DNA from: Nodularia sp034931045 | Lineage (GTDB): Bacteria > Cyanobacteriota > Cyanobacteriia > Cyanobacteriales > Nostocaceae | Direction of reading: 5' to 3' | DNA: 64,000 nucleotides | Assembly: GCF_034931045.1 (NCBI RefSeq) | Contig: NZ_JAYGHH010000001.1 | Span: 124,001-188,000 of the forward strand | In this document: in pieces, positions 53,778 through 61,727 of the stretch | Layout of the letters: the number at the start of each line of letters is the position of its first letter | Numbering within the stretch: position 1 is the first letter of the stretch | Made by a program: the position numbers and the translations under genes | Notes under the pieces: generated by a model | The model's database searches: none | Seen by the model: only the letters and a program-made list of their open reading frames with translations | What the model was told of the DNA's origin: nothing

Positions 53778-54820
53778 TTTTTCCGAGTTGTTATTAATAG
53801 ATATATAAAGTAAGGAGCGCCAATTAAAGCGGTGACAATTCCACAAGGAAGTTCCACGGGTGCAAATACAATTCTGCCCAACAAATCAGCAATAACGACA
53901 ATCATTGCTCCTAGTATTGCCGATGTGAGAAGTAACCCTTGATGATTACCACCCACTAACTGACGGGCAATGTGGGGAGCAATTAATCCCACAAAACCAA
54001 TAGTTCCCGCAGTGGCGACTGCTGCACCAGAAAGTGCCGCACTAATGAATATTAAAGAACTGCGTTGCCACTCGACTCGACTACCTAAACCTGCTGCTAA
54101 TTCATCCCCTAAAGCTAAAGCGTTTAATTGTGGGGCGTTGGCTAAAGCTAAAGGGATAAATACTATTAACCAAGGTAACAAAGCTGTTAGCTGTTCCCAA
54201 GTGCGGCCATAAACACTACCAGCTAGCCAAACTAAAGCTTGATTAACACTATTAATGTTACCAAATGTGACTAATAAGCTAGTAAAAGCACCAGTGATAG
54301 TAGAAATTCCCACACCAATTAAAATTAGGCGAATGGGGTGAGTACCACTATCCCAAGCCAGTAGATAAATAGCCACAGAAGCTGTTAAAGCCCCAATAAA
54401 GGCGGCTACAGGCAAAGTTCCTGCCGATAAATTGGGAAACAGCACAATCAAAGCCACCGTCGCTAAAGCAGCACCAGCATTAATCCCAATGATACCAGGG
54501 GCGGCTAAAGGATTTCTGGTGATGCCTTGCATAATTGTTCCAGAAGTTGCTAAAGCCATGCCCACAAGTCCGGCTGTTAAAGTTCGTGGTAATCTGAGGG
54601 TTTTGATCACAAAAGCATATTCGGGATTTCCTGTATCTATGCCCAAAACTGTTTGGATTACGGCTAGGGGTGGTGTGGGATATTCGCCGACGGAAGTGCT
54701 AATTATCATTGTTACCAAAGTGATAATTATTAAAATCAGTAGAACAATGGGAACACGTTTTTGCAGGCGGAAAGAAATCGGCAATGTTTTAGAGCGGAAA
54801 ATTAAGCTATTATTCCTCAT
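53774..54820 (-). CDS. Iron/siderophore-type ABC importer permease (FecD-like)
   Basis: A 348-residue FecCD/BtuC-family permease with about ten hydrophobic segments. Family features: TLRLPRTLTAGLVGMALATSGTIMQGITRNPLAAPGIIGINAGA (parts: LRLPRTLTAGLVGMAL; QGITRNPLAAPGIIGINAGA), ALVWLAGSVYGRTWEQL, LALGDELAAGLGSRVEW, TAGTIGFVGLIAPHIARQLVGGNH and LLGRIVFAPVELPCGIVTALIGAPYFIYLL. The conserved GxIGFVGLIAPHIAR block contacts the ATPase. It overlaps both the upstream permease and the downstream ATPase by 4 bases, a tightly coupled operon. The imported substrate is probably a ferric chelate. No periplasmic binding protein or TonB receptor gene lies within the window beside it. Confidence 0.92.
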   Translation of the reverse strand: MRNNSLIFRSKTLPISFRLQKRVPIVLLILIIITLVTMIISTSVGEYPTPPLAVIQTVLGIDTGNPEYAFVIKTLRLPRTLTAGLVGMALATSGTIMQGITRNPLAAPGIIGINAGAALATVALIVLFPNLSAGTLPVAAFIGALTASVAIYLLAWDSGTHPIRLILIGVGISTITGAFTSLLVTFGNINSVNQALVWLAGSVYGRTWEQLTALLPWLIVFIPLALANAPQLNALALGDELAAGLGSRVEWQRSSLIFISAALSGAAVATAGTIGFVGLIAPHIARQLVGGNHQGLLLTSAILGAMIVVIADLLGRIVFAPVELPCGIVTALIGAPYFIYLLITTRKK

Positions 54821-55848
54821 TTTTTGATTTTATTTTTGGCTAAATAAATGAAGAATGGTGCGCCCACAAAGGCTGTCATAATCCCTACGGGGATTTCTTG
54901 GGGTCGAATCACCAATCTGGCAAAGATATCGGAACTTAACAGGAAAATTGCGCCGAAAAGGGCGCTATAAGGTAAAATCCATCGGTAATCTACGCCAACG
55001 AAGAAGCGAACTATATGGGGAACAATTAAACCAATAAATCCAATTCCACCAGCAACGGCGACTGCACTACCTTGTAAAAGAAAGACACTAATGGCGGCGG
55101 CAATTTTTATCCAGAGGGTTTTTTGACCTAATCCTTGGGCGATATCTTCTCCCAGACTGAGAATTGTGATTTGTCTTCCCAGGAGGAATGCCAAGATTAA
55201 GCCAATACAAATGTACGGCAATACTTGAGCAATGATTTTGGCATCAGCACCTGCTAGGGAACCTGCTAACCAAAAGCGAATTTCTTCTAATGTGCGTTGA
55301 CTGATGATTAAGATGGTGGTGATTAGTGAAGCAAGTAAGGCGCTAATAGCTGCACCAGAGATGGTGAGATTGAGAGGTGTGATGCCACTATTACCAAGGG
55401 AAGCTAAGAAATAAACGCTGATAGCGGTAATTCCAGCACCTGCGAAGGCATACCAAATATAAACATTGGGTGCAGATGCACCAAAGATAAAGATAGCCAT
55501 GACAACAGCGAAGGATGCACCGGCGTTAATTCCTAAAATACTGGGGTCGGCTAAGGGGTTGCGGGTTATACCTTGCATCATTGCACCAGATACGGCAATT
55601 GCTGCACCCACTATGATAGCGAGGAGCGATCGCGGTAATCTGACTGTACGAATAATTAAATGGTCTTTAGAACCATCAAAGTCAGTTAAGGCTGTATAAA
55701 CCGTATCTAGGGAGATATCTGCTGCGCCCAGGGTAACGCTGAAAATCAGACATATTACGAGAATTAGTAATCCTATAGCTAAACCTGCAACTGGTAAAGT
55801 TAGGGACTGTAAAAATCCTCTGTTTAGAGAGGAAGTTGATTTACTCAT
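54817..55848 (-). CDS. Iron/siderophore-type ABC importer permease (FecC-like)
   Basis: A 343-residue FecCD-family permease and first gene of the operon. Motifs: TVRLPRSLLAIIVGAAIAVSGAMMQGITRNPLADPSILGINAGASFAV (parts: TVRLPRSLLAIIVGAAIAV; QGITRNPLADPSILGINAGA), EIRFWLAGSLAGAD, SLGEDIAQGLGQKTLW, AVAGGIGFIGLIVPHIVRFFVGVDYRWILP and RLVIRPQEIPVGIMTAFVGAPFFIYL. It pairs with the second permease to form the heterodimeric channel. Its start codon lies about 84 bases downstream (in transcription) of a perfect 22-base palindrome (55932-55953), the best candidate for an operator. Iron control by Fur or an AraC-type regulator is plausible. Confidence 0.92.
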   Translation of the reverse strand: MSKSTSSLNRGFLQSLTLPVAGLAIGLLILVICLIFSVTLGAADISLDTVYTALTDFDGSKDHLIIRTVRLPRSLLAIIVGAAIAVSGAMMQGITRNPLADPSILGINAGASFAVVMAIFIFGASAPNVYIWYAFAGAGITAISVYFLASLGNSGITPLNLTISGAAISALLASLITTILIISQRTLEEIRFWLAGSLAGADAKIIAQVLPYICIGLILAFLLGRQITILSLGEDIAQGLGQKTLWIKIAAAISVFLLQGSAVAVAGGIGFIGLIVPHIVRFFVGVDYRWILPYSALFGAIFLLSSDIFARLVIRPQEIPVGIMTAFVGAPFFIYLAKNKIKK

Positions 55849-55931
55849 TACCTATTTGGTATTCTTCTCAATAGAGTTTAAAATGGTTGATAATTTATAT
55901 CAAGTATATATAGAATTAAATAGCATAAATT

Positions 55932-55953
55932 CTTATCTATTTAAATAGATAAG
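55932..55953. promoter_or_regulatory. Perfect 22-bp palindrome upstream of iron-importer operon
   Basis: CTTATCTATTT directly followed by AAATAGATAAG, with no spacer and no mismatch. It is 84-105 bases upstream of the FecC-like ATG (55848). A Fur box is usually built from GATAAT-type hexamers; this site has GATAAG units inside and is only a loose match. It may be a binding site of Fur or another regulator, or a local structure. Confidence 0.5.
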
Positions 55954-56104
55954 TGGAATTAATCCGTTAAAAGCCGAGATTTAAATTGACTTCAATGCCA
56001 CCGCCAAGGTAGTTAAAAAATTGTTAATTGCTTGCAGTCTGGGGAATTTAATTCGGGTTTGCTGTTCGCGTAGCGTGCTGTTAGGCATAAAATTTTTGTC
56101 GTGG

Positions 56105-56280
56105 AGGCAGGGAACAGTTATTTGTCATTCCCAAAGTTTCTGATTTATTCAACCCAAAATTCACACTTTTTGAAGTTCACGGCGAAGCCTTGCACCTACC
56201 TGCGGGTTGATCAGCCTCAAACCTTTGATTTATCTGGGTTTTCTATTTATTCAGCAAGCTCTAATTCTTACTCCCAAATG
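56105..56280 (+). repeat. Dispersed repeat, copy 2 (inverted relative to 32525-32735)
   Basis: About 175 bases. Shared blocks are CAACCCAAAATTCACACTTT, GCGAAGCCTTGCACCTAC and CAGCCTCAAACCTTTGAT, with about 35 fewer bases in the middle than copy 1. It lies in the intergenic region between the iron-importer operon and the J-domain gene, which otherwise holds only the palindrome at 55932. Open frames across it look like repeat translations. Confidence 0.75.
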
Positions 56281-56338
56281 CTATATTTCTTTCCAGGTAA
56301 GCATTTGAGAGATGTTTTCAGACAAATATGAGCCTTTG

Positions 56339-56980
56339 TTAATCAAGCTGCTCTAATTTTTGGAAGTCTCGCTGCACTTCTATTGACAGAGCTTTATTAT
56401 TAGGGTCTGTTTTCAGGGCTTTTTTGAGATATATTCTAGCTTTTAACAGCTGATTTTCTGTCAGTAACGCCCGTCCCCAGATTTGATAGGCGATCGCTTG
56501 CCATTGACGCACTTCTGTGTCTGTGGGTAAACGTGCGGCCAAAGCTTCCACCAAGGCGATCGCTTGGGGAAATCTTCTCTCTTTTAAAAACCGTTGCAAT
56601 TGCTCATAAGTCTTCCACTTCAGTCGCTGTTCTATTTCCACCAAATTCGGCGGCTTTGCTGCTTTAGGTGGCTTGGGTTTTGGCGGTTTTTCGGCTGTGA
56701 CTGTGCTTGTTGGTACTTTTTCTGAGCGTGTGGGCTGAGTAGCATCACGCCTAGAAGGAGAAGAATTAATTAACGGTTGAGCGATTTCCTCAGAAGGTAC
56801 TACTGTTAAAAGGACTTTGTAAGCCTCTGTTAAAGCAATAAACTTATCTTTAGCTCTGATATCATTTGGGTTAATATCGGGATGATATTGCTGTGCCAAC
56901 CGTCTGTAAGACGATTTGATGTCAGCAAAGGAGGCTCCAGACCTTAAGCCCAATAAACGGTAGCAATCTCCAAGATCCAT
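56339..56980 (-). CDS. J-domain protein with C-terminal TPR-like region
   Basis: A 213-residue protein. Residues 1-65 form a J domain: CYRLLGLRSGASFADIKSSYRRLAQQYHPDINPND with the essential HPD (33-35). A proline/lysine-rich linker (EKPPKPKPPKAAKPP, about 95-110) follows, and a helical TPR-like end (LQRFLKERRFPQAIALVEALAARLPTDTEVRQWQAIAYQIWGRALL; ARIYLKKALKTDPNNKA). It should stimulate a Hsp70 (DnaK) partner, probably with a specific client held by the TPR part. It lacks the zinc and C-terminal domains of classical DnaJ. It is divergent from psbP by about 310 bases. Confidence 0.88.
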   Translation of the reverse strand: MDLGDCYRLLGLRSGASFADIKSSYRRLAQQYHPDINPNDIRAKDKFIALTEAYKVLLTVVPSEEIAQPLINSSPSRRDATQPTRSEKVPTSTVTAEKPPKPKPPKAAKPPNLVEIEQRLKWKTYEQLQRFLKERRFPQAIALVEALAARLPTDTEVRQWQAIAYQIWGRALLTENQLLKARIYLKKALKTDPNNKALSIEVQRDFQKLEQLD

Positions 56981-57291
56981 CTTGATCTATCTAGCTATCA
57001 GCTTTTAGCTTTAAATTATTAATTATATCGGAATATCGGATTGCCGACGCTGGGAAGCACCGAAGAAAACCCCAAAACGATTTTATGTCTGTTTAGTCTA
57101 GATATATCGGGTTTTGGCTAATTTTTCCCAATGGTGAGCCACAGTAGTTTCTGAGTTTTCCGGATGAATTTGTGGATCTGTAACCATTTTCTGCGGCGGT
57201 GAGTCATGCGAAACGACCCGGTTGATGGGACAATGAAAACGAGAAATCAAGCTTGTCTGATTTCGTTTCCAGCCCAAAGGAATCTTGAGAA
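56981..57291. other. 311-base divergent region J-domain / psbP
   Basis: AT-rich promoter region, with a short run of ATATCGGAATATCGG near 57028. No repeat block, operator or small gene was recognised. Confidence 0.35.
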
Positions 57292-57837
57292 ATGTGGAAA
57301 AAAATTGTATTTATTTTGCTATTGGTGTTGAGTATCAGCTTCAGTAATCCTGGTGTAGCTGCTGCGGCTGGATTCAACAGCTTTGTAGACTCTTATGATG
57401 GCTATGAGTTTTTATACCCTAATGGCTGGGTACAAGTTAAAGTTGCCAATGGCCCGGATGTGGTGTTTCATGATTTGATTGAAATATCGGAAAATGTCTC
57501 TGTAGTCATTAGTCCTGTACCTGATAACAAAAGTTTGACAGAATTGGGAACACCCACAGAAGTAGGATACAAATTAGCAAAAGCGGCTCTTGCGCCTCCT
57601 GATTCTGGTCGTTCTGCGGAGTTAGTTAACGCTTTTGAACGAGAATCTAAGGGAAAAACATATTACATCTTAGAGTATGAAGTGAAATTGCCTAATCGGG
57701 AAGACCGACACAATGTCACTAGTGTTGCTGTCAGCCGTGGCAAGTTGTATACTTTCAACGCTTCAATTCCCGAAAGACGTTGGTCGAGAATTCAAAACTT
57801 GATGGACAATGTTGTAAGTTCTTTCTCGGTGTATTAA
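57292..57837 (+). CDS. psbP: PsbP-like photosystem II protein (CyanoP type)
   Basis: A 181-residue protein. Signal peptide: KKIVFILLLVLSISFSNPGVAAAAG. Mature PsbP fold: FVDSYDGYEFLYPNGWVQVKV, VVFHDLIEISENVSVVISPVPDNKSLTELGTPTEVGYKLAKA, REDRHNVTSVAVSRGKLYTFNASIPERRW. The family assists assembly or stability of photosystem II on the lumenal side. CyanoP of some species is a lipoprotein with a Cys at the cleavage site. No Cys is visible here (VAAAAGFNS), so it is probably soluble in the lumen. The gene is single. It is convergent with no gene and followed by maf. Confidence 0.88.
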   Translation: MWKKIVFILLLVLSISFSNPGVAAAAGFNSFVDSYDGYEFLYPNGWVQVKVANGPDVVFHDLIEISENVSVVISPVPDNKSLTELGTPTEVGYKLAKAALAPPDSGRSAELVNAFERESKGKTYYILEYEVKLPNREDRHNVTSVAVSRGKLYTFNASIPERRWSRIQNLMDNVVSSFSVY

Positions 57838-57912
57838 TAAGAAACGGGGAATCAAGGGAAATTTCTAGATTCTTCCCTGATGCCTAATTGAAAATTGCCA
57901 TTTTTAGCAGAA

Positions 57913-58506
57913 ATGAAAACACCTCAATTTGTACTTGCTTCAGCTTCCCCGGCGCGCCACCGCTTGTTGCAAACTGTTGGGATTACGCCGATAGTTCAGC
58001 CTAGTGATTTTGACGAGTCGCAAATTCAACTCAATGAACCTGCACAGTTAGTACAAATTTTGGCACAACGCAAGGCTGAAACTGTAGTTCCCCAGTTTGA
58101 ATCAGCTTTGATTATGGGTTGTGATTCGGTGTTGGCGGTGAATGGCGAGATTTACGGTAAGCCAGCCGATGCTACCGAAGCGATCGCTCGTTGGCAATTA
58201 ATGCAAGGTAAGTTTGGTGACTTGTATACTGGTCATGTGTTGATTGACCTTAGCCAAAACCGTACTTTAGTTAAGTGTCAGGTAACAAGAGTATATTTTG
58301 CCAAAATGAGCGATCGCACTATTCAAGCTTATGTTGCTACAGGCGAACCCCTCAAGTGTGCTGGTGCTTTCGCCCTTGAGGGTTTTGGTAGTTTATTTGT
58401 GGAGAAAATCGAAGGTTGTCACAGCAATGTCATTGGACTGAGTTTACCCCTGCTGCGTCAGATGTTAGAAGATTTGGAATATGATGTAACTGATTTCTGG
58501 CAATAG
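57913..58506 (+). CDS. maf: Maf family nucleoside-triphosphate pyrophosphatase
   Basis: About 197 residues from MKTPQFVLASASPARHRLLQTVG. The Maf fold is indicated by FVLASASPARHRLL, PSDFDESQI, GCDSVLAVNGEIYGKPADATEAIARWQLMQGK, HVLIDLSQN, CQVTRVYFAKMSDRTIQAYVATGEPLKCAGAFALEGFGSLFVEKIEGCHSNVIGLSLPLL (parts: ATGEPLKCAGAFALEGFGS; EKIEGCHSNVIGLSLPLL). Family members hydrolyse dTTP/UTP and modified nucleotides to monophosphates and may limit misincorporation. ATG 57913 is chosen over the alternative 57895. The CRISPR mini-array begins about 265 bases downstream. Confidence 0.9.
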   Translation: MKTPQFVLASASPARHRLLQTVGITPIVQPSDFDESQIQLNEPAQLVQILAQRKAETVVPQFESALIMGCDSVLAVNGEIYGKPADATEAIARWQLMQGKFGDLYTGHVLIDLSQNRTLVKCQVTRVYFAKMSDRTIQAYVATGEPLKCAGAFALEGFGSLFVEKIEGCHSNVIGLSLPLLRQMLEDLEYDVTDFWQ

Positions 58507-58770
58507 CGAATTTTGCATCAACCAGTAGATGTTGAAAAAGTAAGTTGAATTTTAACGTCGCAAATGCTTACACTGTATGGTTTTAAACCCTCTAAATCTA
58601 AAATTGAGGTTGACGCAAAGGCATGAAACTATTGCTATAGTTGTTTTTGAGGATATTTGCTCAAGTGTTAGTATTGACACCTTTGTGCCTGAAAGGTTAT
58701 TGTTGTTTTGGATTGATGCAACTGCACCTTGAAAACTACATATTTATTTAAAGGTTTTGAAACCTGGGCT
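58507..58770 (+). other. Possible CRISPR leader region
   Basis: AT-rich region upstream of the mini-array, in the direction of repeat transcription (the repeats end in GGGATTGAAAC on this strand). It includes GCACCTTGAAAACTAC near 58725, which recalls sequences next to other cyanobacterial arrays. Just before the first repeat is TTTTGAAACC, which may be the worn 3' end of an older repeat. Leader function is inferred only from position. Confidence 0.35.
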
Positions 58771-58879
58771 GTTAAAATCACCAATAATCCCTATTAGGGA
58801 TTGAAACTCCATTCTTAATCTTGGGTGTCAAGGGTGAAATAAGTTAAAATCACCCATAATCCCTATCAGGGATTGAAAC
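58771..58879 (+). CRISPR. Mini CRISPR array: two 37-base repeats, one 35-base spacer
   Basis: Repeat 1 (58771-58807) and repeat 2 (58843-58879) are both 37 bases, begin GTTAAAATCACC (GTTAAAATCACC/GTTAAAATCACCC forms) and end GGGATTGAAAC. They differ at two positions. Each has the internal palindrome AATCCCTA/TAGGGATT (or AATCCCT/AGGGATT), as in typical cyanobacterial type I/III repeats. The spacer is 58808-58842. The 3' eight bases ATTGAAAC fit the usual crRNA handle. No cas gene lies in the window, so this is an orphan array. Confidence 0.85.
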
Positions 58880-59046
58880 GAATATAGATATAATGTGAAG
58901 TTAAGGAAATAAGCGATCGCTAAAGAAGTATGCCAGCCAAAACCATTACAGGTATAGCTTGAGAATGAACCTGGATTGAGTTTAAGAGTGATAAGAAGAG
59001 AATTCCCTCTTCAAGTTTGAATTTTGACTTATCAAAGGTACTCAAA

Positions 59047-59292
59047 ATGAGCGATAACAAATTGCTACAAAGGATTAAATTTGACAAAAATATTTTGGCT
59101 GGTAAACCAATTATTCGGGGATTAAGAATACCAGTAGCAATGATTTTAGAATTACTAGCTAAAGGTGCTAGTAATCAAGAAATTATGGAAGATTACCCGG
59201 AATTAGAACCAGAAGATATCCAAGCAGCGTTATTTTACGCTTATTATCTGGTTTCTCAAGAAGAGGTTGTAGACAGAGCAACTGCATCCTAA
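59047..59292 (+). CDS. DUF433 antitoxin-like protein (VapB45 type)
   Basis: An 81-residue protein from MSDNKLLQRIK (with AAGG about 8 bases upstream). The DUF433 pattern is LAGKPIIRGLRIPVAMILELLAKGASNQEIMEDYPELEPEDIQAALFYAYYLV. DUF433 proteins act as antitoxins of PIN-like DUF5615 toxins in many cyanobacteria. The downstream toxin gene supports this. The start at 59017 is possible but adds residues (NFDLSKVLK) without family similarity. It lies about 170 bases after the CRISPR mini-array. Confidence 0.88.
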   Translation: MSDNKLLQRIKFDKNILAGKPIIRGLRIPVAMILELLAKGASNQEIMEDYPELEPEDIQAALFYAYYLVSQEEVVDRATAS

Positions 59293-59477
59293 ACCATATA
59301 ATATATGAAAATCAAATTAATTTATTGATCTTTTTGTATTAGCTATTATTCTTGATCCCTAATAACTTATGCTGCGTTTTATGTATTTTTCTGACAAAAA
59401 AAATACCTGTAAAAAACATCATTAAAATTAAAGACATCACACATTCTGTGTTGCACCAGCTGCTTGAATTTGGATAT

Positions 59478-59834
59478 ATGAAATTTTTAATAGATGTCAA
59501 TGCTAGTCGCACTTTGGGTAATTGGTTGCAAAAATTAGGTCATGATGTAGTTTTTGTAAGTGACACCAACCCCGAAATGATAGACGAGCATATTTTAGAA
59601 TGGGCAGTTGCGGAAAAAAGAGTTATTGTCACTACAGATAATGATTTTGAACAGATGATTTGGCAGCAAAGAAAGCGTCATTGTGGAGTTTTACGTTTAG
59701 AAAATTTACCTCGTGAAGCTAGAAATGAGTTATTAATAGATACTTTAAACTTATATAGTGAAGATTTACTTAATGGCAGAATTGTAATTGCTATGAAAAA
59801 TAAGTTTCGGATTCGTCAGGCTAATTTTGAATAG
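59478..59834 (+). CDS. DUF5615 PIN-like toxin (VapC45 type)
   Basis: A 118-residue protein from MKFLIDVNASRTLG. Features: FLIDVNASRTLGNWLQKLGHDVVFVSDTN, VTTDNDFEQMIWQQRKRHCGVLRLE. The conserved N-terminal Asp (D6) and a TTDNDF acidic group fit the Mut7-C/PIN-like ribonuclease fold. The frame continues 42 residues upstream (MIPNNLCCVLCIFLTKK...) but with no family match. The distance to the antitoxin gene (about 185 bases) is longer than the usual overlap. The target RNA is unknown. Confidence 0.87.
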   Translation: MKFLIDVNASRTLGNWLQKLGHDVVFVSDTNPEMIDEHILEWAVAEKRVIVTTDNDFEQMIWQQRKRHCGVLRLENLPREARNELLIDTLNLYSEDLLNGRIVIAMKNKFRIRQANFE

Positions 59835-60131
59835 GTTGATTTGAGATTATTTCAAGTTTATTTACCCAAAAGGTTGGAGAGACGCGATAAATCGTCGTCT
59901 CTACAGAAAATATATCTGTCAATTATTTTTTGACAAAATACTACCCACCACTGACCTATTGCGGTCTTCTTTGCGCCTTTGCGCCTAACGTACTTCGTAC
60001 TTCGCTAGAGCATCCGGCACGCTGCGCGAACGCTGATGCGCGAGAAAAAAATATTTTCTTATATTACCGCCAAAACAGAAGTGACACAGCAGCAGGTAGA
60101 CTGACTACTAGATAGCATTTGCAAGAAAAAG
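59835..60131. other. Intergenic region toxin gene / pcyA
   Basis: AT-rich at first. It then contains TTTGCGCCTTTGCGCC and ACGTACTTCGTACTTCG, with GCACGCTGCGCGAACGCTGATGCGCGAG-type GC stems (split: GCACGCTGCGCGAACGC, TGATGCGCGAG) near 60018-60047. These look like small dispersed hairpin repeats. The pcyA promoter should lie nearer to 60132. Confidence 0.45.
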
Positions 60132-60869
60132 ATGTCAAACACTCCTACCACTTCGCTGAGAGAACAACAACATCCCTTAATTCATCAACTAGCTGATTGC
60201 ATAGAAGCAGTTTGGCATAAACACTTAGAACTATCCCCTTACCACTTACCTGCTGAACTAGGGTATGTAGAAGGAAGACTAGAAGGCGAGAAACTGGTTA
60301 TAGAAAATCGCTGCTATCAAACACCCCAATTCCGCAAAATGCACTTAGAACTAGCAAAAGTGGGAAATATGCTAGATATTTTGCATTGTGTAATGTTTCC
60401 TCGTCCAGAATATAACATACCCATGTTTGGTTGTGACTTAGTTGGAGGTAGAGGTCAAATTAGTGCCGCGATCGCAGACCTATCTCCTGTAGACTTAAAT
60501 CGCACCTTACCAGAATCATATAACACCGAACTCAGCGCTCTCAAACAGATAACATTTTCCCAACCCCGTGATTTACCCGAATGGGGTCATATATTCTCAG
60601 AATTTTGTATCTTTGTGCGTCCTGGTTCCCCAGAAGAAGAGACAATGTTTCTGTCTCGTGTCAAACAAATGTTAGACATTCATTGTACCCAAGCGATCGC
60701 CTCCAGTCCAGTTTCCCCAGAAAAAGCCCTGCAAATTCTAGCTGGACAACGCAACTACTGTACCCAACAGCAACAAAACGACAAAACCCGGCGAGTATTA
60801 GAAAAAGCATTTGGTAAAGATTGGGCAGAAAATTACATGACCACAGTATTATTTGACCTCCCAGAATAA
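60132..60869 (+). CDS. pcyA: Phycocyanobilin:ferredoxin oxidoreductase
   Basis: A 245-residue ferredoxin-dependent bilin reductase that converts biliverdin IXalpha to phycocyanobilin, the phycobilisome and phytochrome chromophore. Matching residues: Glu73 (MHLELAKV), His85 (LDILHCVMFP) and Asp102 (MFGCDLVGG), which correspond to Glu76, His88 and Asp105 of the Synechocystis enzyme with a constant offset of three. Other family runs are FPRPEYNIPMFGCDL, LPEWGHIFSEFCIFVRP and AEWAENYM-like DWAENYMTTVLFD. Length is standard. Monocistronic, with a long intergenic region to devB. Confidence 0.95.
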   Translation: MSNTPTTSLREQQHPLIHQLADCIEAVWHKHLELSPYHLPAELGYVEGRLEGEKLVIENRCYQTPQFRKMHLELAKVGNMLDILHCVMFPRPEYNIPMFGCDLVGGRGQISAAIADLSPVDLNRTLPESYNTELSALKQITFSQPRDLPEWGHIFSEFCIFVRPGSPEEETMFLSRVKQMLDIHCTQAIASSPVSPEKALQILAGQRNYCTQQQQNDKTRRVLEKAFGKDWAENYMTTVLFDLPE

Positions 60870-61727
60870 AAGTGCTTTCTTCCTAAATTAATACTGATTA
60901 ATCCCCCATTATCCTCATCTCCTCCATCTGTAGGTTCTGTTACGTTTTCCCGTAACTGATGAATGTAGAATTGATTTATTCAATGAGAGTTTAATGGAGT
61001 TAGGCAACAACAGAAAAGTCTTGGAGTAAATATTCCCAGTATAAAGGACTGCAAAAAACTTACTAATTGGTTCACCAAAAAGTTAAGGAAATTGTAATGT
61101 TAGGAATACTCTCTTTGACATATATTTGTAGTAGGTCGTTGATTAATCCCATTTATAAATGATAGCTGGCATAAAATAGCCATAAATGTGCCTAATTAGC
61201 CTGAATAGGCAGGCTTAGTTTGTCAGTCCGTGGTATTGGTTATTGCCTATAAAGCACCAGCTATCGACATTTGACCGAGTGTTCACATCTAATTGGTATG
61301 ACTATATACTCACTTTTGCCGCAGACAAATTTTTTGAGTCTGTTGATATAGCCTCTAAAAATTTCGCATTAGTGATCTAAGTTTGAGAAAACACGTGTGA
61401 GATTTTCCTCACAAATACCAGTCCGCGTGATTATATTTACTAAGTTTATACCAGGCTGCAATCAGAAAACCACTGTTGTTTGTTTTTGTTGTTATCAGCG
61501 TGCGAATTACTAAAAATTGCTTGAATCAAGCTAACACCAATTAAAAAAAAGAGTGCAATGGATACAAACCAAAAAACTGAAATAAAGTCTAATGCCTCTT
61601 AATTACTAATTGCAAATTACGAATTACTAATTACGAATTACGAATTACGAATTACGAATTACGAATTACGAATTACGAATTCACCTTTTTACTTTCATAA
61701 GCACAATTCAACAAACGGGCAACAACC
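60870..61727. other. 858-base region between pcyA and devB
   Basis: A long leader/promoter region for devBC. It contains an exact NtcA-type site at 61296-61309, GCCT/AGGC-type short hairpins near 61190-61215 (GCCTAATTAGCCTGAATAGGC), the inverted repeat TGTGAG-ATTTTC-CTCACA near 61395-61412, and a heptamer block (ACGAATT) at about 61627-61681, ending 47 bases before the devB ATG. No open frame of note. Confidence 0.5.
61296..61309 (+). promoter_or_regulatory. NtcA-type site GTA-N8-TAC upstream of devB
   Basis: GTATGACTATATAC: an exact GTA, eight bases, TAC. NtcA is the global nitrogen regulator. In Anabaena the devBCA transcript also starts far upstream of the coding sequence from an NtcA-dependent promoter, so the position about 420 bases upstream of devB fits. 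Part of the site matching by chance cannot be excluded, since GTA-N8-TAC occurs randomly about every few kilobases. Confidence 0.55.

Noticed and set aside
60581..60817. 78-codon plus-strand frame inside pcyA
   Set aside because: Alternate-frame shadow of pcyA.
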